Numbered from the stretch's first letter, positions 53,624 through 62,234 are shown. The stretch is 64,000 nucleotides of DNA from Streptomyces sp. NRRL WC-3618 (GCF_001280005.1 NZ_LGDW01000248.1:1-64000); one strand, 5' to 3'. Numbers and translations are program-made. The notes: generated from the sequence alone by a model not told the origin.

Positions 53624-54925
53624 TCAGCGGCGCTGGGTGGACCAGGTGCGCAGCAGGGCGTCGACGCCGTCCCACAGGGCCTCGACGTCTCCTCGCGCAT
53701 ACCAGTCGGTCTTGAAGTTGACGGTCGCCGTCACGCCGTCCTCGTCCTCGACCCAGAAGGTGGCGATCGAGGCGTCGTGCCAGCCCACGGAGATCGGCAG
53801 CGGCCGGCTCCGCACTCCGGGCATCTGGACGGTGCCCACCGTCTTGCGCATGCCGAGGGGGCGGGCGTTGAAGGTGACGTACGGGACGCGGGACTGCCGT
53901 CCCACGGCGTCCGGGTCCATCCGGTCGATCAGCGCGGGCCAGGGCACGTGGCCGTCGTCCAGGGTGGCGAGCATCCGCCGGCGGAAGTGCCGCAGGAAGT
54001 CGTCCGCGTCGGGCCGGCTCCCCGGCTCGCTGGTCAGGACGGCCTTGCTCGCCAGCCAGCCCGTGGTCTGGTGCAGTTCGGGCAGCTCCCGGTTGGCGGT
54101 CGAGAGCGTGGTGGCCACCGACTCGCTGCCGGAAAGGGTGAACAGCGAGTGGTGCAGCGCGGCGTGCATGAGGTTCAGGGCGGTCATCCGCAGCGGCCTG
54201 GCCACCGTACCCAGGCTCTGGCAGACGTCGAGCGGCAACCGGCGGCTGAACCCGTCCTTCGCCTCGTAGCGGACGGGCGAGTGCCCGCTGAAACCGGAGA
54301 TCGGCATGACCGGGATCGCCCCGACTCCGCTCAGCCTCGCTGCCAGCCGTTCCAGGGCCTGCTTCCCGTCAGGGGAGTCCATCATCCGGTTCTGTCGCCG
54401 GACGAAGTCGGGGAAGGTCATCTGGGCGGGCGGCAGTTCGAGCCCCGAGCCGTCGCGCTCGGCGGCGTAGAGCGCCGACAGGTCGCGCATCAGCACGTTG
54501 AGCGACCACCCGTCGCTCACCAGGTGTTCGGCGACGAAGGCGAAGTACGTCTCCTCGTCGGGGCGGCCCATCACCAGCAGCCGGGCCATCGGGCCCCGCT
54601 CCAGGTCGAAGGGGGCCGCGCAGGCCGCCCTCAGAGCCGCCACATCGGCGTCCTCGGTCCCGGTGGTGGCCAGTTGTTGGAGGTCCACCGGATCGGCCAG
54701 CCCGATGTGCCACACCATGGCGTCCAGGTCGAAACCGCTGAGCAGCACCGGGTGGCGCCGCTGCAGGGCGTGCCAGGCCCTGTTCATGGCGGCCAGGTCC
54801 AGGGGCCCGGTGAACGCCATGGGGAGGGTGGCGTGGTGGGGGTTGAAGACCCCGCCCTCGGCATCCTCCAGGGTCTGGCCCAGGCGGTGCCGCTGGTTCC
54901 AGGAGACCGGCATCGACTCACGCAT
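53624..54925 (-). CDS. Stand-alone NRPS condensation-like protein
   Basis: A 433-residue member of the condensation/BAHD-like acyltransferase superfamily. The active-site motif reads EHLVSDG (133-139): the second His and the Asp-Gly of HHxxxDG are kept, the first His is Glu. N-terminal PVSWNQRHRL corresponds to motif C1, and the late VPYVTFN region resembles the latch side. It may move an aminoacyl group from the carrier protein onto a hydroxyl or amine of the phosphonate. ATG 54925 overlaps the acetolactate-synthase-like gene by eight bases and has GGGGGAG upstream; GTG/ATG starts further up are less likely. Confidence 0.82.
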   Translation of the reverse strand: MRESMPVSWNQRHRLGQTLEDAEGGVFNPHHATLPMAFTGPLDLAAMNRAWHALQRRHPVLLSGFDLDAMVWHIGLADPVDLQQLATTGTEDADVAALRAACAAPFDLERGPMARLLVMGRPDEETYFAFVAEHLVSDGWSLNVLMRDLSALYAAERDGSGLELPPAQMTFPDFVRRQNRMMDSPDGKQALERLAARLSGVGAIPVMPISGFSGHSPVRYEAKDGFSRRLPLDVCQSLGTVARPLRMTALNLMHAALHHSLFTLSGSESVATTLSTANRELPELHQTTGWLASKAVLTSEPGSRPDADDFLRHFRRRMLATLDDGHVPWPALIDRMDPDAVGRQSRVPYVTFNARPLGMRKTVGTVQMPGVRSRPLPISVGWHDASIATFWVEDEDGVTATVNFKTDWYARGDVEALWDGVDALLRTWSTQRR

Positions 54926-56651
54926 GATTGAGCTCCCCCACCGGTCGTACGCGGGAGGCGCCGTCATGGGCCCGTACGCCGCCGTCGGCCCGCAGGGGGC
55001 GCAGCAGCAGTTGCTTCGGGTCGCACATCACTTCGATGAGCTCGGGGCCCCGGTGCGCCAACAGCCCGGCGAGGTCGGCGTCGAGCGTGGCGGCGCGCTC
55101 CAGCTTGCGGTACGGCAGGCCGAACGCCTTCGCCACGACGCGGAAGTCCAGCGCCTCCGGCTCCTCCGGTGCGGGGCCCTCGGACAGGGCTTCGTGCGAT
55201 TCCCGGATCGAGGCGTAACCTCCGTTGTTCAACACGAACACCTTGATGTCCAGGCAGTACTGACTGATGGTCGCCAGCTCCTGGATGTTGAGCTCGATCG
55301 CTCCGTCACCCACGAGCACCAGCACCTGACAGTCGGGCCTGCTGAACGCCGCACCCACCGCCATGGGTACCGCCGCGCCCATGTTGAGGAACGCCGCGGA
55401 AGTGATCTCCCGCTGCGAGGCGGCGAACTCCAGGGTCTGGCCGGTCACGTAGTAGGCGCTTCCGGTGTCGACCACGAAGACATGGCCGGGGCCGGTGTGC
55501 GCGTCCAGCCGCTCGACGAAGCGGTACGAGTTGAGGGGTTCCCGCAGCTCGCCGCCGGCGATCGTGGGATGCGCCTCCTTCAGCTCGGCGCAGGTGGCCA
55601 GCCAGGGTTCGCTCGCGGCCGGCTCGGTCGACTCCGCCGACTCGATGAGCAGCGCGTCGAGCAGGTCGCGTACGTCCATGCACACCGGGAAGTCGATGCG
55701 TACGCCCTTCTTCTTCAACTGGGACGGGTCGATGTCCACCGCGACGACCGTCGCGTCGGGGTTGAAGCTGTCGGCGTCCTCGCCGACGAACGCGGTCGAC
55801 AGGCTGGACCCGAGGGTGAGGACCAGATCCGCCTGAGCCATGATCAGGTTGGGGTAGAGGCGCCCTCGGATGCCCCCCTGGCCGAACCACAGCGGCGAGT
55901 CGTACGGCAGCAGGTCATTGCCCAGCCGGGAGGCGACCACCGGCAGCCGCAGCCGCTCGATCAGCGTCCGGAACTGCTCCTCGGCCGCGCCCTGCCTGAT
56001 CCCCTGGCCCGCGATGACCAGCGGCCGTTCGGCGGAGCGCAGCATGGCCATGATCTGCCGGGCGGCCTGCCGCGCACCAGCGCCCCTCGGTTCGTCCGCG
56101 GCGGACGGTGCCTCGCGCAGGGCCGCCGGGTCGATCTGGGCCGCTTGCACGTCGAGCGGGATGTCCAGCCAGACCGGGCCCGGCCGGCCCGCGAGCGCTT
56201 CACGGACCGCCCGGTCCAGGTGGGCCCGGATGTCGGAGGGTTGTTCGACCACCGCGGCGTATTTGGTCATGTTGCGGGCGCTGTTGACGACGGCGAATCC
56301 CTGGACGCCGAAGGACCGGGCGTCGTCGTCGATGTGGCGGGTTTCGACCTGGCCGGAGATGACCAGGACGGGGACGCCGTCGGCGTAGGCGTCGACGAGT
56401 CCGGCGAGGGCGTTGACCGCGCCCGGGCCGCTGGTGACCAGGGCGACTGCGAGGTCGCCGGTGAGTTTGGCCGCCCCGGTGGCCATCAGGGCGGCCGCGG
56501 TCTCGTGCCGGGCGCAGACGCAGAGCAGGTCGGGCTGCCGGGCGAAGGCGTGGTCGAGGTGGATGGAGCCGGTGCCGGAGAGGCTGTAGCAGGTGCGGAC
56601 ACCCAGCGAATGCAGGTAGGAGGCCACGTAGTCGGCCACGCGCATGGTCAT
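54918..56651 (-). CDS. Acetolactate-synthase-like thiamine enzyme
   Basis: A 577-residue three-domain thiamine-diphosphate enzyme. The activating Glu50 lies in RHETAAALMATG, the FAD/nucleotide-like middle domain in the 190-340 region, and the cofactor motif is GDGAIELNIQELA (448-460) ending at NN475-476. Length and order fit acetolactate synthase and benzoylformate-decarboxylase relatives, not the shorter phosphonopyruvate decarboxylases. Phosphonothrixin formation has been reported to need a thiamine-dependent acetolactate synthase with a two-subunit ketotransferase; this gene and the next two fit that set. The start overlaps the transketolase C half (ATGA). Confidence 0.88.
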   Translation of the reverse strand: MTMRVADYVASYLHSLGVRTCYSLSGTGSIHLDHAFARQPDLLCVCARHETAAALMATGAAKLTGDLAVALVTSGPGAVNALAGLVDAYADGVPVLVISGQVETRHIDDDARSFGVQGFAVVNSARNMTKYAAVVEQPSDIRAHLDRAVREALAGRPGPVWLDIPLDVQAAQIDPAALREAPSAADEPRGAGARQAARQIMAMLRSAERPLVIAGQGIRQGAAEEQFRTLIERLRLPVVASRLGNDLLPYDSPLWFGQGGIRGRLYPNLIMAQADLVLTLGSSLSTAFVGEDADSFNPDATVVAVDIDPSQLKKKGVRIDFPVCMDVRDLLDALLIESAESTEPAASEPWLATCAELKEAHPTIAGGELREPLNSYRFVERLDAHTGPGHVFVVDTGSAYYVTGQTLEFAASQREITSAAFLNMGAAVPMAVGAAFSRPDCQVLVLVGDGAIELNIQELATISQYCLDIKVFVLNNGGYASIRESHEALSEGPAPEEPEALDFRVVAKAFGLPYRKLERAATLDADLAGLLAHRGPELIEVMCDPKQLLLRPLRADGGVRAHDGASRVRPVGELNHA

Positions 56652-57571
56652 CGCAACCACTGCCGTACCCGTTGCGCCAGTGCCTGTGCCGTCAGCCCGA
56701 AGTGCTCGTAGAGGAATTCGGCGGGGCCGATGGGGGCGAAGACCTGCGGTATGCCGATCTGCAGGACGGGTACGGGGGTGGTGCGTACGACGACTTCGGC
56801 GACCGCGCCGCCGAGGCCGCCGTTGATGACGTGGTCCTCGGCGACCACGAGTCGGCCTGTCTCGCGGGCCGCTGTGGCGATGGCCTCGGCGTCGATCGGC
56901 TCGATGGAGCCCAGGTGCAGGACGCGGGCGTCGACGCCGTCCTCGGCGAGGAGGTGGGCGGCCTCGACGAGTCTGGTGGTGAGCAGGCCGCTGCCGATCA
57001 GGGTGACGTCGGTGCCGTCACGCAGCTGGGCTGATCCGCCGAAGCTGAAGGTGTGGTCGGGCGGGAACAGTTCGGGGGTGTGGAGTTTGCTGACGATCCG
57101 GATGTAGACCGGGCCGTCGTGGGTGAGGGCTTCGTCGAGTGCGGCCACGGTGTCGCGGGGGGTTGCCGGTGCGAGGACCTTCATACGGGGGATGGCGCGC
57201 ATCCACGCCAGGTCTTCGACGGCGTGGTGGGTGCCGCCGAGTGCGCCGTAGGCGAGTCCGCTGACGAAGCCGCAGAAGACAACGTTGGCGTTGGTGTAGG
57301 CGGCGTTCTTGATCTGTTCGAGGGCTCGTGAGGCCATGAAGCAGGAGGCGGAGTAGACGAACGGGCGTAAGCCGCTGTTGGCGAGGCCGATCGAGACGCC
57401 GACCAGGTTCTGTTCGGCGATACCGACGTCGATGAAGCGGTGGGGGAATTCGGCCTGGAAGCCGAGTGCGGAGTGGGTCTCGGCGGAGTCGTTGTTGACG
57501 ACGCAGATCCGCTCGTCCTTGTGTGCCAGCTCGAGCAGGGCGGCGGAGAACGCGGTGGCGCAGTCAGTCAT
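56648..57571 (-). CDS. Transketolase-like protein, C-terminal half (phosphonate cluster)
   Basis: A 307-residue pyrimidine-binding/transketolase C-terminal protein: RFIDVGIAEQNLVGVSIGLA (the activating Glu), GALGGTHHAVEDLAWMR and VLHLGSIEPIDAEAI. It should pair with the N half encoded just upstream as a heterodimeric ketotransferase. Leu68 is encoded by TTA (57368-57370), the rare codon that needs the bldA tRNA in Streptomyces, so translation may be delayed until development. ATG 57571 has GGAGG eight bases upstream and overlaps the N-half gene by eight bases. Confidence 0.88.
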   Translation of the reverse strand: MTDCATAFSAALLELAHKDERICVVNNDSAETHSALGFQAEFPHRFIDVGIAEQNLVGVSIGLANSGLRPFVYSASCFMASRALEQIKNAAYTNANVVFCGFVSGLAYGALGGTHHAVEDLAWMRAIPRMKVLAPATPRDTVAALDEALTHDGPVYIRIVSKLHTPELFPPDHTFSFGGSAQLRDGTDVTLIGSGLLTTRLVEAAHLLAEDGVDARVLHLGSIEPIDAEAIATAARETGRLVVAEDHVINGGLGGAVAEVVVRTTPVPVLQIGIPQVFAPIGPAEFLYEHFGLTAQALAQRVRQWLR

Positions 57572-58385
57572 TGGGGGCCTCCTCAAGCTCCTGGAGCGCT
57601 TGCTGTAGAAGTTCCGGCGTGATCCGGCGGCTGTGCCATTCGAGGTTGCGTTCCATGAAGGACACGCCCTTGCCCTTGGTGGTGGAGGCGATGACGCAGG
57701 TCGGTTTGCCGGCGGTGAGCGGCGCGGAGCGGAACACGTCGAGCAGGGCGTGCATGTCGTGTCCGTCGACGGTGCGTACCTCCCAGCCGAAGGAGCGCCA
57801 TTTCTCGTCGAGGGGTTCCAGGGCGTTGACGTCTTCGGTGCTGGCGCCTTTTTGGGCGAGGTTGCGGTCGACGACCGCGACGAGGGTGTCGAGGTTGCGG
57901 GAGGCCGCGAGCATGGCGGCTTCCCAGTTGCTGCCTTCCTGGAGTTCGCCGTCGCCGGTCAGGACGAAGGTTCGTCGGGTGGAGCCCTGGATACGGGCGC
58001 CGAGTGCGGAGCCGACGCCGAGGGAGAGGCCGTGGCCGAGTGAGCCGGTGTTGAACTCGATGCCGGGCACTCGGGTGGAAACCACGGTGCTCAGGCGCGA
58101 GTTCCGGCCGCCGAAGGTCGCCAGTTCTTCTTGCAGGAGCAGGCCCTTCAACGCCAGCACGCTGTACATGGCGGCGGAGGCGTGTGCCTTGCTGAGGATG
58201 AACCGGTCCCGGTCCGCGTCGTCGGGTCCGCCACGAAGCACGCCGAAGTAGAGGGCGCACAGGATGTCCATGGCGGACAGATCCGCACCGATATGGCCGA
58301 TGCCGGCCTGGCTGACGGTGGTCAGCGCGAGCGCGCGGGCCCGCGCCGCCTGAGATCGCACCAGCGCCACGTCTTGCAACAACAC
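57564..58385 (-). CDS. Transketolase-like protein, N-terminal half (phosphonate cluster)
   Basis: A 273-residue thiamine-diphosphate-binding half: GIGHIGADLSAMDILCALYF, FILSKAHASAAMYSVLALKG, FNTGSLGHGLSLGVGSALGA and the cofactor motif GDGELQEGSNWEAA (144-157). Together with the C half it would transfer a two-carbon unit. The start is GTG 58385 with AAGGG five bases upstream. In the phosphonothrixin pathway a heterodimeric thiamine ketotransferase of this kind acts on 3-hydroxy-2-oxopropylphosphonate. An 82-bp gap separates it from pepM. Confidence 0.88.
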   Translation of the reverse strand: MLLQDVALVRSQAARARALALTTVSQAGIGHIGADLSAMDILCALYFGVLRGGPDDADRDRFILSKAHASAAMYSVLALKGLLLQEELATFGGRNSRLSTVVSTRVPGIEFNTGSLGHGLSLGVGSALGARIQGSTRRTFVLTGDGELQEGSNWEAAMLAASRNLDTLVAVVDRNLAQKGASTEDVNALEPLDEKWRSFGWEVRTVDGHDMHALLDVFRSAPLTAGKPTCVIASTTKGKGVSFMERNLEWHSRRITPELLQQALQELEEAPND

Positions 58386-58467
58386 TATGTCCCTTTCTGG
58401 TCATGCCTGATGGAACGTCAGATGGAACGTCGGGCAGTGGGGGAATACGAGTGGGGGAATACGGCTG

Positions 58468-59328
58468 TCAGACGCCGAGCTGCTGCCACTCGTCGAGCTG
58501 CTGGAGGTCGAAGACGTCCTTGACCCCGGAGATGTTGTCCTCCAGGTGAGCGGTGTGGCCCGTCTCGTAGATCGACTGGAAGGTGGAGCGCAGCGAGGTG
58601 ATCGTCGCGCGCAGCCCCTGGTTCGCGTAGATGACGGCCGAGACACCCGCGGCCCGGGCGTCGTCCGCGTGCCAGTCGGGGTAGGTGGTGGGTACCACGA
58701 CGACGGGCAGCCGGTCGTTCCAGAGGCCGAGGAATTCGAGGACCTGGTCCTTGGTCTTCTGCTTCGAGTGGACGAGCACCGCGTCCGCGCCGGCGTCGGC
58801 GTAGGCGCTACACCGCTCGAGGGCCTCGTCGACACCGAGTCCGCTGATCATCGCCTCCGTGCGGGCGATGACGAAGAAGTCGTCGGTCCGCTGGGCCTTC
58901 TTCGCCGTCTCGATCTTGTGGGCGAAGGCGCTCACGTCCAGCAGAGCGTGATCGGCGGTGGCGAAGCTGTTCATCTTCGGGAAGATCTTGTCTTCGATGC
59001 TCACCGCGGTGATGCCGGCGCTCTCGTACTCGGCCACCATGTAGGCGACGTTCATGCTGTTGCCGAAGCCGGTGTCGCAGTCGGCGACGACCGGCACGGA
59101 GAGCGCCTTCTGGATGTGGGCGGCCGCCTCCAGATAGTCCGTCATGCTCAGGAGGCTGGCGTCGGGGAGGCAGCGCGCCGCGGAGATCTCGAAGCTCGAC
59201 GCCCACACGGCCTGGAAGCCGCTCTGCTCGGCGATGCGGCCCCCCAGGGAGGAGTGCGCACCGGCGATCCTGGTGAGGGGGTTGTCGGCCAGGACCTGCC
59301 GGAACGACGGGTAGCTGTTGCGGATCAT
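58468..59328 (-). CDS. pepM: Phosphoenolpyruvate mutase
   Basis: A 286-residue member of the PEP mutase/isocitrate lyase superfamily. The diagnostic EDKIFPKMNS (112-121) matches the EDKxFPKxNS signature that separates true C-P bond-forming mutases from the hydrolases and lyases of the superfamily. VADCDTGFGN (metal site) and IARTEAMISGLG are also present. It rearranges PEP to phosphonopyruvate, the entry to nearly all phosphonates. GGAGGAG lies seven bases upstream of the ATG, which overlaps the MFS stop (ATGA). This gene defines the cluster as phosphonate biosynthesis. Confidence 0.97.
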   Translation of the reverse strand: MIRNSYPSFRQVLADNPLTRIAGAHSSLGGRIAEQSGFQAVWASSFEISAARCLPDASLLSMTDYLEAAAHIQKALSVPVVADCDTGFGNSMNVAYMVAEYESAGITAVSIEDKIFPKMNSFATADHALLDVSAFAHKIETAKKAQRTDDFFVIARTEAMISGLGVDEALERCSAYADAGADAVLVHSKQKTKDQVLEFLGLWNDRLPVVVVPTTYPDWHADDARAAGVSAVIYANQGLRATITSLRSTFQSIYETGHTAHLEDNISGVKDVFDLQQLDEWQQLGV

Positions 59329-60620
59329 AAGGTCTCCTCCGGTACGGCGACATCAAGGGATGCCGCCGGGTCCAATGGGGTGTTTCGGGTGAAGGCCCAC
59401 CCGGCGCCAAGGCCGGTGACGAGGAACAGCGCGGCCAGGATCAGCCAGCCGGTGGCGCCGAGACTCATCGTGAGCACGGTGATGAGAGCGGGGCCCAGAA
59501 ACTGCTGGAGGCCCCGCGCGAGAGCGAACACGCCTTGGTACTCGCCCATGCGGTCGGGGGGTGGCAGGGCGAAGGCCAGTCCCCAGCTGCCCGATGCCTG
59601 GGCCAGCTCGCCCAGGGTGAGCGCGATCAGCGAGGGCACCAGGAACACGGTGGCCCAGATCGCTCCTCTGCCCCCGGACAGTGCGAACAGCACGCAGGCG
59701 ACCGCCAGCAGCACTCCTGCCCGTACGAGCAGGCGACCGGAGCCATGCACGGTTTCCGAGCCCCTGCTCGCGACGCTCTGGAAGAGCACCACCATGATCG
59801 TGTTGAGCGCGATCAGAACGGCCGTCAGGGCTCCGGGGGCGCCGGTCCGGTGGACGATCCACAACGGCATGCCCACCGTCAGGACCGGCAGATAGAACTC
59901 CAGCAGACCACTGAGCCCGGTCGCGAGCAGAAAGCGCCGGTCCCTGATCGCGGCCCAGGACCGTTTGGCGGGCGCCGTCGGAGCGGGCTCCGTCCCGGCC
60001 GGCTGCCGAAGCCGGAAGGCGATGACGGCACAGCTCAACTGCAGTACCGCGTTCGCCGTGGTGACCGCGATGAAGGCGGATCGGCTGCCGTCGGCCAGCG
60101 CCAGGCCCGCCATGGCCGCCCCGCCGGTGAAGCCGAGATTGAAGAGGCTGCGCATCTGGGCGCGCACCCCTGAGGCCTTGGCCTTGCCGAACAGAGCGTG
60201 GATCAGGGCGCCGCGCAGCGGGCCGCCGGCCCCGGTTTCACAGACCCCGATCAGGGCCGCGACGACAGCGAACTCGGCAACGTTGTCAACGAAGGGGTAG
60301 ACGAAGAACAGGGGGCCGAGCAACGCGTAGCTGATGGCCAGCGGAACGCCTGCCCCGAACCGATCGGCGATCCGGCCGACCGGCATCGAGCAGAGGAAAC
60401 CGCAGACGCCCGCGATCGACATGGCGAATGCCAGTTGGTCTGCGGAGAATCCCGCGGTCCGGGTGAAGAAGATCACGCTGGACGTGAGGAACAGACCTGT
60501 GCCGAGCGACTGAGCGAGCGTCAGGGCGGCCATCGGGCGGGCCGCGCCAGGCTCGGGGACCAGGTCGCGCAGGAGGTCGAGGGATAGGCCGAGTGTGGCA
60601 GGCAGGGGGCTTCTGGGCAT
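59325..60620 (-). CDS. MFS transporter, probable phosphonate exporter
   Basis: A 431-residue major-facilitator protein with about 12 hydrophobic segments. The loop after helix 2 carries CSMPVGRIADRFGAGVP, a form of the MFS motif A. A charged loop in the middle (RLRQPAGTEPAPTAPAKRSW) separates the two six-helix halves. Translationally coupled to pepM by an ATGA overlap, so it is made with the biosynthetic enzymes and most likely exports the product or confers self-resistance. The substrate is inferred from context only. Confidence 0.88.
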   Translation of the reverse strand: MPRSPLPATLGLSLDLLRDLVPEPGAARPMAALTLAQSLGTGLFLTSSVIFFTRTAGFSADQLAFAMSIAGVCGFLCSMPVGRIADRFGAGVPLAISYALLGPLFFVYPFVDNVAEFAVVAALIGVCETGAGGPLRGALIHALFGKAKASGVRAQMRSLFNLGFTGGAAMAGLALADGSRSAFIAVTTANAVLQLSCAVIAFRLRQPAGTEPAPTAPAKRSWAAIRDRRFLLATGLSGLLEFYLPVLTVGMPLWIVHRTGAPGALTAVLIALNTIMVVLFQSVASRGSETVHGSGRLLVRAGVLLAVACVLFALSGGRGAIWATVFLVPSLIALTLGELAQASGSWGLAFALPPPDRMGEYQGVFALARGLQQFLGPALITVLTMSLGATGWLILAALFLVTGLGAGWAFTRNTPLDPAASLDVAVPEETL

Positions 60621-60931
60621 GAGGGATCCCCGTTCACAGCGGGAGGGTTACGGATCAGCCGACCGCGAGGAGTTCCCTGGCGGACGGTGGCTCCGGGACG
60701 GACCGACGGACGAAAGAGGCTGACTTCGGGCAACGCCCTGACCCCGTCACGCCGTTGATGCTGTGGGGGGGGGCAGCGCTCGGTGGGGCCCGGTGTGCTG
60801 AGCCGGAAGCAGATCCACCCGGACGTGTTCGCCCGGCCGGGCATTCCGCTCCATCGCGATCTGCCGGCACTCTCCACCGACACACAGTCCCCGTAGCGGT
60901 GCGGGTCCGCCCCTGCGCGGCAACTCCTCGG
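60621..60931. other. Gap between carrier-protein and MFS genes
   Basis: About 310 bases without a confident gene. On the plus strand a short frame ending TAG at about 60896 reads LSRKQIHPDVFARPGIPLHR and could be a scrap of another gene, but it has no convincing start. A G-run at 60763-60771 may be prone to slippage. Minus-strand promoter elements for MFS-pepM could lie here; none is clear. Confidence 0.35.
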
Positions 60932-61171
60932 TCAGACCTCTTCGAAGAGCTCCGGCTTTTCCACCGCCTCCGCGAGCTGTCTGACAGTGCTCCGCCGAAG
61001 AACTCCGGAACGCGGCATGGGCAGGCCCGCATCGATCGCGCGGGTCGCGATTGTCAGCGCCATGAGCGAATCACCGCCGAGATCGAAGAAATCGGCGTCA
61101 ATATCGGTGACAGGCTCGCCGAGAGCTTCTTCCCAGAGGCGGGAAAGCGTTTGGACAATGCTCTCGTTCAA
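60932..61171 (-). CDS. Free-standing peptidyl/acyl carrier protein
   Basis: A 79-residue carrier protein. The phosphopantetheine site is DLGGDSLMAL with Ser35; helices before and after (LSRLWEEALGEP, STVRQLAEAVEKPELF) are normal for NRPS carrier domains. It would hold the amino acid activated by the adenylation half of the 50.2-52.7 kb fusion and offer it to the condensation-like protein. The start is TTG 61171 with AGAGG about nine bases upstream; no ATG is available. It is the first gene of the minus-strand cluster. Confidence 0.9.
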   Translation of the reverse strand: MNESIVQTLSRLWEEALGEPVTDIDADFFDLGGDSLMALTIATRAIDAGLPMPRSGVLRRSTVRQLAEAVEKPELFEEV

Positions 61172-61744
61172 TATGTCGATCCTCTCGAATCCGCCGCCGG
61201 GGCAAGTGCGTACCCAGGTCGATGGTGTACGTGCTTTCGGGTTGGACTGCCGACGGAAATTGATCGCATGAATGACCGTTCACGGTAAACCGAAGCTACT
61301 GCGAGATGATGCCACTGGCATAATCCAGACACAAGACAGCCACCAGATAAGCTCCGAAGTGTCCGATTCGCACAGCTCACCCCTTTTCCTAACACCCCCG
61401 AATTCGCACCACAAACGAAGAGCCTTTGCAATGTCAATCGCCAGGCCGGCAAGCCCCCACCGGTCGAGATCGATCCTGACCAGAAATCTGGAAGGTGTCA
61501 AGAAAACAAACTTCAGGCAAAGGTTGGGCTGGCTGAACGCAAAAAAGCATTTGCACGGAAGGAGGTGTTTGAATCCGATGTCCGCTTTGGGGATGATGGC
61601 CTAATCGCTTCGGATGGATGGCCAGAAGGTCATTACACCGGCAATGGCTCGGATGGAATTCCGCCCCTCCTGGTTCCCTTCAGGCGCGGTTTGTTTCGAC
61701 AGCGCTGAAGTCGCGCACGAGAACAGCTGCTAGCGTCCCGCCAC
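61172..61744. other. Relatively A/T-rich intergenic region upstream of the phosphonate operon
   Basis: A 570-bp gap, clearly richer in A and T than its surroundings, between the carrier-protein gene (minus) and the cupin gene (plus). It should hold the cluster promoter and a long leader. Open frames here (for example plus 61272-61604) have no Streptomyces-like codon bias and no recognisable protein, so I do not call them genes. No specific operator is identified. Confidence 0.5.
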
Positions 61745-62134
61745 GTGAATGACAGCGTGTACGTGGGTAACGCAAGCAAAGATGCGGTACTGGACCGAGG
61801 GTGGCTCCTGGGGCACTTCAAGGACGTCGACGATCCGCGTCACTGCGAGGCGGTGGAGATCAAGTGGGGTGTCCACCGCCGTGGCGATGAACGCCCGCAG
61901 TGGGTGAAAGGTGAGCAACGCACAGCTCTCCTTGTTCTCATCAGTGGGCGCTTCCGTGTCGAACTCCCGGGCCGGAACGTCCTTCTGGAGCAGCAAGGTG
62001 ACTACGTCGTATGGGGGCGCGGAGTCGACCACTCATGGTTTGCAGAGGAAGAATCGGTGGTGCTGACCGTTCGGTGGCCGTCCGTGCCCGGCTACGCGGT
62101 GACAGAGCAGAATCAGGGGCGCCCGCAGACCTGA
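61745..62134 (+). CDS. Small cupin-fold protein
   Basis: A 129-residue single-cupin protein: LDRGWLLGHFKDVDDPRHCE, EIKWGVHRRGDERPQWVKGE, TALLVLISGRFRVELPG and DYVVWGRGVDHSWFAEEESV. Close relatives are often mislabelled signal peptidase I; there is no peptidase motif. It starts at GTG 61745 without an obvious ribosome-binding site. It is divergent from the phosphonate operon across the A/T-rich region, so a link to the cluster is possible but unproven. Confidence 0.75.
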   Translation: MNDSVYVGNASKDAVLDRGWLLGHFKDVDDPRHCEAVEIKWGVHRRGDERPQWVKGEQRTALLVLISGRFRVELPGRNVLLEQQGDYVVWGRGVDHSWFAEEESVVLTVRWPSVPGYAVTEQNQGRPQT

Positions 62135-62234
62135 TCATGGTCCCGGTCCGCCACCGTATGCCGAGCCGCTGCCTCCTACGCGCGGGAGCAGGGCGCGGGA
62201 GGCAGCGGCGACGCGGGGCCGAGCGCCTGGCGGG

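Noticed and set aside
61272..61604. 110-codon plus-strand ORF in the A/T-rich leader
   Set aside because: No ribosome-binding site, no third-position GC bias and no family resemblance.
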